64,000 bases of DNA, taken from JBGTCD01 sp041749015. Its GTDB lineage: Bacteria; Bacteroidota; Bacteroidia; Cytophagales; Cyclobacteriaceae. Each line of letters begins with the position of its first letter. The stretch's first letter is position 1. The position numbers were made by a program, and so were the translations under genes. The stretch lies in assembly GCA_041749015.1 (NCBI GenBank), contig JBGTCD010000087.1, positions 1-64,000 on the forward strand. Direction: 5' to 3'. This document shows positions 7,488 to 15,798 of the stretch, in pieces. Under the pieces are notes generated by a model. That model had not been told where the DNA came from. It worked only from the letters and a program-made list of their open reading frames with translations, and did not search any database.

Positions 7488-10400
7488 TTAAAATCCATCA
7501 TCATCATCTTCATCACCAAATCCATCATCATCCAGGTCTGGGAGCGGATCTTCGCCTATTCTTTCAATTTCAATTATATTGGCCGGGGCATCCAGGAAAT
7601 ATTCATCGTGCACATTATAGTACTTCGCCCTAAATTTAGTAATAAATTCCAAAACCTCAGTTCTGTCACCTGGTGCATACACTAATTCACCAATTTTAGC
7701 CTTCCCCATATTGGTACGGTTGGTGACATAACTATTCAAGTCCTCATCTGAGGAATAAATTAACAGGGTATTATCCTGAAGCCCGAAGTAATACCAGCTA
7801 TTGGGCGAAGCCTTAAAAAACACATTAAAGGTTAAGCCCCCTTCAAGGGTTCTTTTTATTTCCATAAATCCCTCCAAAGCGGCATTTACGTTATGGCGTC
7901 CGGTATTTGATAGGCCTAAAGCACCCTGACTATAAAAAGCCTGTTCCTCATTGGACCAATATAGATTAACATTGGAAAAAACCAAAGGACGGGATAGCTC
8001 CCGGGTAAATCCCGCCAAAGGCATAAATCCTTGCAAGGACCTTTCGTCGTAGTCCTTGGTAGCGCGCTCCCCGATAATTTCACCCAACTTGTAAAGCAAA
8101 TCGGTAGGATCACCAAACCCACTTTTTAGTCCCAGATATTCAACTGCTTCCGGTAAAGAGGTGCCAATTAAATCAATGATCGGAGAGGGGATATTCATGT
8201 CAATAGCCAGCAGCGCATTCATGTAAAATTCATTCCTCTCGAGGTTGCCATTGCCTAAGACACCGGCCAATATGCTGAAGTCTTTGCTATCAGGAAAAAA
8301 CTTAACGGGTCCTTCAAACCTTATATCGGAGGTATTTTCATTATAGGTGTATACTTTACCCGAAAAGGTGGTACCAGCAGCCCTGGTTGGGCTTTCTATA
8401 ACATAATCTCCAGTACGTTGCCTATAATATAAGTTTCCGCCCGGCCTGAAAAAATCATCATCATCAAGCCCTCTTTTTGGCGTGACGAAGGTACTGTACA
8501 ATTCATTTTCGAGACCGGTAAAATGAAGTCCTGCCTCCAGTCTGCGGCCCTCCTCGGTAAGGCTATTATCAAAATCAAAGACGATCTCTTTTTGCTCGCC
8601 CCCACTCTTATAGCGAATCCAGGTATCATAATTTGGAATTTTCTTTAAATCAAGCTTTACTAAGCCATCCAACTCCAGGGCTGGTTTGTGGGCATACATT
8701 TTTACATCTCCCCGGTAATACATCCCAGGTGATAAAAGCACCCTATCCTTTTCTGCTATGCGACCATCAGCAACGGTATGCAATTCCTTCGCGCCCTTTT
8801 TCCTGGCGGAAGCTTCAAATTCCTCCAAACGGAAATTTTCAAGCTTAATATTGAAAGTATCTTTTACCGCATTGATAAACTCATAAGTGCCATATCCGAT
8901 AAATTCATTTCTCGAAATAATGGTCACCACCCCATCGAATATCCTGTGATACTCATTGAGTGTATCCAGAACGATGACGGTGTTTTTGAGTTGGCCAATT
9001 CTGGAGTTTTCCAAAATAAGCACTTCATTGTTTTCAGGGGTGATTTTAGCATCAGCAACAGTGATATAGGGGATCCCGCTTACTTTTAGCTGCCGGGTTT
9101 TTATATCATAAACACCTTCTGATGCATTAAAGTAAAGCGAGTCCAGATCCTCACGGGTGGTGTAGAAGACTGACTTTTCTATGGGTACATAATCCGGCTT
9201 GGTCATGGTGATGGTTTGCAGGTCCAGATCCCAACGCGCTTCAGTGATAGAGGTTTTGAATTGAGCATAAGGAAATTCAATAGCGGCTGCACCCTGGATT
9301 TCAGGACTCACTAGAGCCTGGTTGCGTCCCAGGTCAAAATTTACCCTCACATCACTACCGGAAAGGATGGGTTTCCCTTCAATATCTGAAGGAACTGAAA
9401 ACTCCGCATGGCGAGCACTGTACTGATCATGCCGGAATGACAATTGATCAGACTCTGCTATGGAGCCTCTGGTTACCAGTAGGCCTGAACCATACACACC
9501 ATGGTTGGAAATAGTGGCGGTACCATCGAGAGAAGCCGATCCATTATAAAATTGAAAAGGCTCATCGGTATTGGAGAGGTAAAGGCTATCTTTTTTGGGT
9601 AGCCATTTCATGGTGTAATTGGTGAGGGTGGCCTGTGGAAATAAAATACCCTGATGCTCTTCTTGTTTTATTTCGGCGTAGTTTCCAATACCAGTCACCG
9701 AGTCCGGATAGAAAATGAAATCATCCGACTCCAGGGAAGTGCTGAGGAAATCAATCCTTCCATTTCCTCTCAGGCCCTTTTTATTTAGAGTTAGTTTGTT
9801 GTAAAGCCGGCCATTGCCCTCATAAAGTCGGTAGCCATTTTCAGGTATACTATGTTCAAATCCAAGGGAAAAGTCAGGTTGGATTTTAAGACGCTCCTCG
9901 AATATTGGAAACATACCACTTGAAACAAACCGACCCTCATAGCCTATAGTGGCAGGATCGCTATTGTCAAGGCTGTCCATTTCATAAGGCGGTATCAGGA
10001 AAAACATAGACCGGTCATAAGCGCCATTTAGGACATTTTCTTTATCAAAATATACCACAGAGCTGGATTGTGAATCAAACCGGGGATAATTAGGCAAAGA
10101 CTCTTTTCCGGATTTATTATTTTCGCGATCAATATATAGGGTACCCTTGGTATCACCAAGGCCGCTCACCCCCGCCTGAGCCGCCGTGAGAGAATCTACC
10201 CCCATAAGGGCATTGTCTACCCGACTGTTTCTGGAACCACGACTATCTTCATCCTTCACATAAAAACGGATGGAATCAATTTGATTGAGATTGATGAGGT
10301 AATTATTGTAATCAAAGGTAAAATTGCGGCCGATGTACTCAAAATTGCCGGAATACACGGTACCATCAAAATTAAAATCACGGTTTTGCAGGAGGGTTAT

Positions 10401-12317
10401 TTCCCCATTTTTGGGCACCACTCTAACATCATGTGATTTATTCAGCACAAATCCTTCTATGCCCCGCACTTTCATGTACCGCTCCTTAAAATTAACCGTT
10501 GCATTAGGCTGATTTTCTATGATGGATTTAAAGATGATATTGTCAAAATCCTTTTCCTCACGGGCAGCATCCACCATATGAAATCCCTTTGGCAACACCC
10601 TTATGGTAGCGGAGAGGGGATCATACTCAATTAGATTATTCTGGTGAAGAAATCCCATGGAGGCTGAAAGCGTTTGGCGGTCAAACCGATTGTTGTAGTA
10701 GGAAACCAGATCAGACAACCCAAAAATATCGGTATAACTTTTTCGGGCAAAATGCACCACCATGGTTAGGGGATTGAAATTATTAATTCCGGAAAGCCGC
10801 TTGTAGTCGCGCTCATCAAACAGGTCTCTGGAAGCAAAAATTGCCGGAAGCCGGTGCCGCGCCGTCATGATGGAAATATCCAGACTGTCTGAATCTAAAT
10901 CCCAGCGAATCATATCCGCTGTAAAATCCATATTAAAAAATGTTGAAAAATACGGGGTGTTCCGGTATATTCCATCATGCTGGATCAACGTTAGATGCTT
11001 ATTATTCATATCATACCGGAATCTTACCGTATGGTGGGCAATGGAGTCATTGCCTTGCAATATGACGATGGATGCCCGATCAGATCGCACCGTAGAATCA
11101 GCGAAATAAAACCGGGGTGCTCTTACGATAAATTTTTTGGTGGAGCGGTCAAATACCTCAATGGTGGAGGTCTCCTCCATTGTAGACCTGCCCTGAAATT
11201 GCGCCCCTTTTAACGAAAAGCCGCCACGATAGATCATTCCCTCATGTCCGATATTCCTCACCCGAATATTGCCTTGATAAGAGGTAAATCTTGGATACAC
11301 CGGAGACTTAAGGCTATCATGGTACACACTGCTAAACTCAAAATACCCCAAAGTCGGATGGTCCAGCATGTCTGCATGATGGATATTGGCCTGTTCGGCT
11401 TGTATTCTTGGTACCCGGGTATCAAAATCATAAGTGCCTAAAAGTGCATACACCTTACTGGGGTCAAGGCCGGCAAGGCCCCAATTGAACTGCCCACCCT
11501 CACCTGCAAAAACGCGCTCCAGAATGCTGAATCTTCCAGCGGTATTGGTAAGTGATACGGAATCATACCGGGTGGCAAAGGTCAGATTCGTTTTTTCAAA
11601 ACTGATCACCGGCCCTTTCAGGGCTTTACCTGGCACCGGGGGCAGGTATAGTTCAGTAGGGGTATCTTCAGGCTCATCCTTCCACTCCTCTTCACCCCAG
11701 GGGTCATCATTCCAATCGTCCCAGTCATCGTCTTCCATATTGTCATTGCCCCAAAGACCATCATCATCCACTGGGTCATCATCCCAGGTTTCAGCCTCGA
11801 GCAATGCAAGGGTGGCCGGGTCACCATCATATTCGAATTTAAATTCACTGCCGGAGGCATAAAGTCGGTAAGTCTTATCAGATTGGAGCAGCCCCGCATT
11901 AAAGAATTGCTGGGATGCCCGGAAAAATTGATTTAAACTCCTCCCGTCGTAATCGCGTACTACGTTGCCAGTTACTTCCAGGAAAGTTTCGGCCTGGGAT
12001 TGATCCATTCCTTTGATGATCACGCCATCAGCAAGAGTATTTATAAACAGCTCCACTTGTGGATTTATGCGGTAGCCTTTTGAAAGCATGGCCCTGGTAG
12101 TCTGAATGGTAAGATCCTGACTGGTGCCATTGAGCTTAGACCAGGCCTGCTGAAAGCGAGTGGCCGTCACTGAAGCGCCCTCTTTCCCCGTAGCTAAAAT
12201 AAGGCTGTCCATTACCCGCCCAAATTCGGGGGGATCAGAGGGTAGGTTTACCTGTGCATTCAGATGTCCTGTCAATAATAACAGGGTGATGATGATATGG
12301 TATTTAATGCTTTTCAA
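7488..12317 (-). CDS. Giant exported protein of unknown function with Asp/Trp-rich patch
   Basis: This 1,609-residue protein starts with a clear signal peptide (MKSIKYHIIITLLLLTGHLNAQ, cleavage near residue 21). After an alpha-helical region up to about residue 170 comes an extreme acidic and tryptophan-rich patch (about 176-222, including MEDDDWDDWNDDPWGEEEW). The remaining 1,350 residues are almost all beta-strand-like, with repeating short strands and turns, somewhat like OstA/LptA-type beta-jellyroll stacks. The C-terminus is again acidic (EDDDDGF). I recognise no catalytic motif and no secretion-signal domain of type IX. It sits upstream of plsY. A structural or lipid-handling periplasmic or surface role is only a guess. 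Confidence 0.8.
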   Translation of the reverse strand: MKSIKYHIIITLLLLTGHLNAQVNLPSDPPEFGRVMDSLILATGKEGASVTATRFQQAWSKLNGTSQDLTIQTTRAMLSKGYRINPQVELFINTLADGVIIKGMDQSQAETFLEVTGNVVRDYDGRSLNQFFRASQQFFNAGLLQSDKTYRLYASGSEFKFEYDGDPATLALLEAETWDDDPVDDDGLWGNDNMEDDDWDDWNDDPWGEEEWKDEPEDTPTELYLPPVPGKALKGPVISFEKTNLTFATRYDSVSLTNTAGRFSILERVFAGEGGQFNWGLAGLDPSKVYALLGTYDFDTRVPRIQAEQANIHHADMLDHPTLGYFEFSSVYHDSLKSPVYPRFTSYQGNIRVRNIGHEGMIYRGGFSLKGAQFQGRSTMEETSTIEVFDRSTKKFIVRAPRFYFADSTVRSDRASIVILQGNDSIAHHTVRFRYDMNNKHLTLIQHDGIYRNTPYFSTFFNMDFTADMIRWDLDSDSLDISIMTARHRLPAIFASRDLFDERDYKRLSGINNFNPLTMVVHFARKSYTDIFGLSDLVSYYNNRFDRQTLSASMGFLHQNNLIEYDPLSATIRVLPKGFHMVDAAREEKDFDNIIFKSIIENQPNATVNFKERYMKVRGIEGFVLNKSHDVRVVPKNGEITLLQNRDFNFDGTVYSGNFEYIGRNFTFDYNNYLINLNQIDSIRFYVKDEDSRGSRNSRVDNALMGVDSLTAAQAGVSGLGDTKGTLYIDRENNKSGKESLPNYPRFDSQSSSVVYFDKENVLNGAYDRSMFFLIPPYEMDSLDNSDPATIGYEGRFVSSGMFPIFEERLKIQPDFSLGFEHSIPENGYRLYEGNGRLYNKLTLNKKGLRGNGRIDFLSTSLESDDFIFYPDSVTGIGNYAEIKQEEHQGILFPQATLTNYTMKWLPKKDSLYLSNTDEPFQFYNGSASLDGTATISNHGVYGSGLLVTRGSIAESDQLSFRHDQYSARHAEFSVPSDIEGKPILSGSDVRVNFDLGRNQALVSPEIQGAAAIEFPYAQFKTSITEARWDLDLQTITMTKPDYVPIEKSVFYTTREDLDSLYFNASEGVYDIKTRQLKVSGIPYITVADAKITPENNEVLILENSRIGQLKNTVIVLDTLNEYHRIFDGVVTIISRNEFIGYGTYEFINAVKDTFNIKLENFRLEEFEASARKKGAKELHTVADGRIAEKDRVLLSPGMYYRGDVKMYAHKPALELDGLVKLDLKKIPNYDTWIRYKSGGEQKEIVFDFDNSLTEEGRRLEAGLHFTGLENELYSTFVTPKRGLDDDDFFRPGGNLYYRQRTGDYVIESPTRAAGTTFSGKVYTYNENTSDIRFEGPVKFFPDSKDFSILAGVLGNGNLERNEFYMNALLAIDMNIPSPIIDLIGTSLPEAVEYLGLKSGFGDPTDLLYKLGEIIGERATKDYDERSLQGFMPLAGFTRELSRPLVFSNVNLYWSNEEQAFYSQGALGLSNTGRHNVNAALEGFMEIKRTLEGGLTFNVFFKASPNSWYYFGLQDNTLLIYSSDEDLNSYVTNRTNMGKAKIGELVYAPGDRTEVLEFITKFRAKYYNVHDEYFLDAPANIIEIERIGEDPLPDLDDDGFGDEDDDDGF

Positions 12318-12420
12318 AACTTATACAGCCCAAGTAATTTCCAAATATAAGCGAAAACGTCCAAAATCAGATTTTATTAAGGGTCAGAGTAAGACAGAAC
12401 AAGAATTAGGGGTAAAAAAG

Positions 12421-13251
12421 TCAGTTTTTGATGAACCCCATTATGGCCCAGGAATCCCGCGTGTCAAGATAAACTTTAGATAGTGAGTATTTTGAGGCAG
12501 CCTCTTCCAGGTCGGGACTATCCTCAACATAAAATCCACTCAGAACCAACAAGCCCCCTTGTTTCAATACCCGGGCATAATGAAGCAGTTCATCCAGGAG
12601 CACGTTTTTATTGATGTTGGCCAGAATGATATGAAAGGGCCCTGATGGATTGACCTCAGCAATGGTACCCTGCTCTATGGAAATTTTGGTGCAATGATTT
12701 ACCTGAATATTATCCAAACCATTGCTGACGCTCCATTCATCAATATCATAAGCCAGGACCTTTTCAGCGCCTAACTTTTCTGCTGCAATGGCGAGGATAG
12801 CAGTGCCACATCCGGCATCCAGCACCGTTTTTCCTAAAAAATTCAGGGTCATTAAATACTTGACCATCAAATAGGTGGTAGGGTGGTGGCCGGTGCCGAA
12901 TGACATCCGGGGGGTAATCACCAGGTCAAGTGCCATTTCAGGATCTGGTTTGTGGAAGGCCGCCCTGATCATACATTTTTCGTCAATCACCACAGGGGGA
13001 TAATGTGCTTCCCAGGCGATATTCCAATTAATTTTTTCTACGCTTTCCCAATGGAATGAAAGGTCTGGAAAAAGGGTGTATCTGGAAAAAATTTCCTTTA
13101 TACCCGCTTCATCAAAGGCCTCATTTTCACAACTGGTGATGAAGCCAGTTTCATTTTCAAGGAAATTATCGAAGGGGAATAGACTTAACTCTGCGATGAG
13201 AATATCACGAGCCTCCCCGGGACAATTGACATTGATTTGGATAAAGTCCAT
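12421..13251 (-). CDS. prmA: Ribosomal protein L11 methyltransferase
   Basis: This 276-residue class I SAM-dependent methyltransferase modifies ribosomal protein L11. The SAM site is complete: VLDAGCGTAILAIAAEKLGA with the acidic YDIDEWSV that follows it. The motif ILANINKNVLL (the NxN active-site region) and TPRMSFGTGHHPTT, typical of PrmA, are also present. The N-terminal 90 residues form the substrate-recognition domain. I take ATG 13251 as the start because it overlaps the upstream stop by one base (TAATG). An in-frame TTG three codons earlier is less likely. It closes the tpiA-DUF6150-prmA operon. Confidence 0.93.
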   Translation of the reverse strand: MDFIQINVNCPGEARDILIAELSLFPFDNFLENETGFITSCENEAFDEAGIKEIFSRYTLFPDLSFHWESVEKINWNIAWEAHYPPVVIDEKCMIRAAFHKPDPEMALDLVITPRMSFGTGHHPTTYLMVKYLMTLNFLGKTVLDAGCGTAILAIAAEKLGAEKVLAYDIDEWSVSNGLDNIQVNHCTKISIEQGTIAEVNPSGPFHIILANINKNVLLDELLHYARVLKQGGLLVLSGFYVEDSPDLEEAASKYSLSKVYLDTRDSWAIMGFIKN

Positions 13252-13589
13252 TATTGGCAACCAGCAAAGCTTTCATTGCTTATGAAGTAAATGCTGAAAT
13301 CCGAATGACCTTTGGACTCCACAAAAAAAACTGAAAAATCAGCGAAAGCCCTATTTTCGGTGAAGTACCATAAGCCTGACTTGTTTGCGAATAGCTGATT
13401 GTCCTGCTCATATACTGCTAAATCAGCAAATGCTTCGCTTGTTTCTTCGTAAACAAGGAAGTCTGCAAAGCCCTGCTTATCTTCAATATAGACAGCACCA
13501 AAGAGATTGCAATAGTATTTATTTTCCGGGGCCTTACCAGCCATGGATCCGAAAACTAACAATCCGCAAAAAATCAATATTCGCATCAT
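13251..13589 (-). CDS. DUF6150-like exported repeat protein
   Basis: This 112-residue protein has a signal peptide (MMRILIFCGLLVFGSMAG). A mature part of four or five imperfect repeats of about 20 residues follows, each with a core like GFADFLVY, AFADLAVY, AFADFSVF, HSDFSIY. A Cys near the start (YYCNLFG) and one at the end (FAGCQ) may form a disulfide. The pattern matches the DUF6150 family of Bacteroidota, function unknown. It overlaps tpiA by 4 bases (ATGA) and prmA by 1 base, so all three are translationally coupled, although they share no obvious pathway. Confidence 0.75.
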   Translation of the reverse strand: MMRILIFCGLLVFGSMAGKAPENKYYCNLFGAVYIEDKQGFADFLVYEETSEAFADLAVYEQDNQLFANKSGLWYFTENRAFADFSVFFVESKGHSDFSIYFISNESFAGCQ

Positions 13590-14350
13590 AAAGCTTTAAT
13601 AATATCCACAAAGTCTCTTGACTTCAGGGAAGCACCACCAATCAGGCCACCGTCTACATCAGGACCGGAAAAGATTTCGGCAGCATTGTCAGGTTTACAA
13701 CTCCCTCCATATAAAATGGTAATAGAATCGGCGGCATCCTTTCCATATTTACCTGCCAGATGTTTACGGAGATATTCGTGCATCTCCTGGGCTTGGTTCG
13801 GACTCGCTGTGCGGCCAGTACCAATCGCCCATACCGGCTCATAGGCAATTACAATGCCAGAGATCGTTTTTGCATCCAGGTGAAATAGCGCCTCAGATAT
13901 TTGTTTTGCTACAAAATCAAGGTGGTTGCCCTGATCGCGGATGTCCAGGGTTTCGCCACAGCAATAAATTGGAATAAGACCTTCCTTTAAGGCGATATCT
14001 ACCTTTTTAGAGATCAAGACATCTTTCTCACCAAAATATGCCCTTCTTTCACTATGGCCCAAAATAACATATTCTACGGCCGCTGACCTAAGCATGCCTG
14101 CGGAAATCTCTCCAGTAAAAGCCCCCGATTCTTCCTCGTGGCAATTTTGAGCACCAAGAGCGATACCATCAGCACCTTTAAGTAGCCTGGCTGTGCCGGG
14201 GATGTGCAGATAGGGTACGGCCAATACTACCTGGGCACCATTATGCACCTCGTCAGCGACCATGTTGACGATTTCGGAAGTTAGCTTTTCACCCTCTGCA
14301 AGGGTATGATTCATTTTCCAGTTTCCAGCTACAATTTTTTTTCTTACCAT
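13586..14350 (-). CDS. tpiA: Triosephosphate isomerase
   Basis: This 254-residue TIM-barrel enzyme interconverts dihydroxyacetone phosphate and glyceraldehyde-3-phosphate in glycolysis and gluconeogenesis. Catalytic parts are all visible: the lysine in GNWKMN near the N-terminus, the histidine in ILGHSERR, and the glutamate in AYEPVWAIGTGRTAS. The phosphate-gripping loop ILYGGSCKPDNA is also present. The length is standard. It lies 9 bases downstream of the gdhA stop and overlaps the next gene by 4 bases, placing it in the middle of a minus-strand operon. Confidence 0.97.
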   Translation of the reverse strand: MVRKKIVAGNWKMNHTLAEGEKLTSEIVNMVADEVHNGAQVVLAVPYLHIPGTARLLKGADGIALGAQNCHEEESGAFTGEISAGMLRSAAVEYVILGHSERRAYFGEKDVLISKKVDIALKEGLIPIYCCGETLDIRDQGNHLDFVAKQISEALFHLDAKTISGIVIAYEPVWAIGTGRTASPNQAQEMHEYLRKHLAGKYGKDAADSITILYGGSCKPDNAAEIFSGPDVDGGLIGGASLKSRDFVDIIKAL

Positions 14351-14359
14351 GGTTTTTGT

Positions 14360-15712
14360 TTAGATAATGCCTTGCTCTTTCATGGCAAAGGCCACATTTA
14401 AAAATCCCGCTATATTAGCTCCAGCCAGGTAATTTCCTTCTTGACCGTATTCTTTTGCTGCGGCGAGGCAGTTTTCGTGAATGTTTTTCATGATGCCGTT
14501 CAGACGGCGATCTACCTCTTCATGCGACCAGTACATTCCTCCATAATTTTGAGTCATTTCCAACCCTGAAGTGGCTACTCCTCCGGCATTGGCTGCTTTG
14601 CCCGGGGCAAAGGGAATGCCGTTTTGGTGCAGGACATCAATGGCATCCGGTGTGGTAGGCATATTGGCCCCTTCGGCCAGGATTTTTATGCCATTTTTCA
14701 CTAAATTTTGGGCATCTTTTTTATTGATCTCATTTTGAGTAGCACATGGAAAGGCACAGTCAGCTTTGTGATTCCAGAGCGGGTTATGGTCATCATCTTC
14801 CTTGGCATCTGTGTATGTGGCTGATTTATATTGATCAGCATATTCACTGATTCTGCCTCTGCGATTATTTTTCAAGTCCTTGATGAATTCCAGTTTTTCC
14901 TGGCTGATGCCTTTCTCATCAAAAATATACCCAGAGGAATCGGATGCCGTCATCGGCTTACCACCCATTTGGATTATTTTTTCTATAGCATGCTGAGCCA
15001 CATTACCAGATCCGGAAACCAGGCATATTTTATCCTTCATGGTTTCTTTGAGCTCTTCCAGCATGGATTCAGCAAAATAAATGAGACCGTATCCGGTAGC
15101 CTCAGTACGGACCAGGCTGCCGCCCCATCCTATCCCTTTGCCGGTAAGTACGCCGGTATAATTGTCATTGATCCGGCGATAGGTGCCATACATGTATCCA
15201 ATCTCTTTTCTTCCGACCCCAATATCTCCGGCAGGGACATCCGTGCGGTGACCAAGGTATTTTTGTAGTTCAATCATGAAGGCCTGACAAAACCGCATGA
15301 TTTCCATATCAGATTTCCCCTTTGGGTCAAAATCAGAGCCGCCCTTGCCACCGCCCATAGGGATTCCAGTTAAGGCATTTTTAAATATTTGCTCAAAGGC
15401 GAGAAATTTCAAAATACTCGGATTGACCGAAGGGTGAAAGCGAAGCCCGCCCTTGTAAGGACCAATGGCACTGTTCATCTGTACCCGGTACCCTCGGTTT
15501 ACCTGTACTTCGCCCTTGTCATCGACCCATGTGACGCGAAATGAAATCATCCGCTCGGGTTCGAGCATACGTTCCAGGATTTTCAGATGCTCGTACTCGG
15601 GGTGTTTTTTAAATACGGGTGCTACAGTTTCAATAATTTCTTCGGCAGCCTGGTGAAATTCCTTTTCACCGGGGTTGCGCTTTTTTACCATTTCTAAAAT
15701 TGTGTTGCTCAT
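14360..15712 (-). CDS. gdhA: NADP-type glutamate dehydrogenase
   Basis: This 450-residue enzyme of the hexameric S50 class makes glutamate from 2-oxoglutarate and ammonium. The substrate-binding lysines are in GPYKGGLRFHPSVN and PMGGGKGGSDFDPKGK. The dinucleotide fold follows with SGSGNVAQHAIEKI and an acidic-free next strand (ASDSSG), fitting NADP preference. The motif AEGANMPTTPDA is intact. Length is that of biosynthetic GDHs. It works downstream of ammonium uptake, for which an Amt lies 11 kb away. It is the first gene of the run with tpiA, 87 bases after uvrA. Confidence 0.96.
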   Translation of the reverse strand: MSNTILEMVKKRNPGEKEFHQAAEEIIETVAPVFKKHPEYEHLKILERMLEPERMISFRVTWVDDKGEVQVNRGYRVQMNSAIGPYKGGLRFHPSVNPSILKFLAFEQIFKNALTGIPMGGGKGGSDFDPKGKSDMEIMRFCQAFMIELQKYLGHRTDVPAGDIGVGRKEIGYMYGTYRRINDNYTGVLTGKGIGWGGSLVRTEATGYGLIYFAESMLEELKETMKDKICLVSGSGNVAQHAIEKIIQMGGKPMTASDSSGYIFDEKGISQEKLEFIKDLKNNRRGRISEYADQYKSATYTDAKEDDDHNPLWNHKADCAFPCATQNEINKKDAQNLVKNGIKILAEGANMPTTPDAIDVLHQNGIPFAPGKAANAGGVATSGLEMTQNYGGMYWSHEEVDRRLNGIMKNIHENCLAAAKEYGQEGNYLAGANIAGFLNVAFAMKEQGII

Positions 15713-15798
15713 TTAATTACAGATCATTAAGAATTAAATTTAATTGATATTGGCAATATAATCAGATTGCTACAATCAAGAGATAATCCATTTGAGAT

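Noticed and set aside
11434..11862. 142-codon plus-strand frame opposite the acidic patch of the giant gene
   Set aside because: It encodes a Ser/Pro-rich low-complexity strand which is simply the complement of the Asp/Trp-rich codons.
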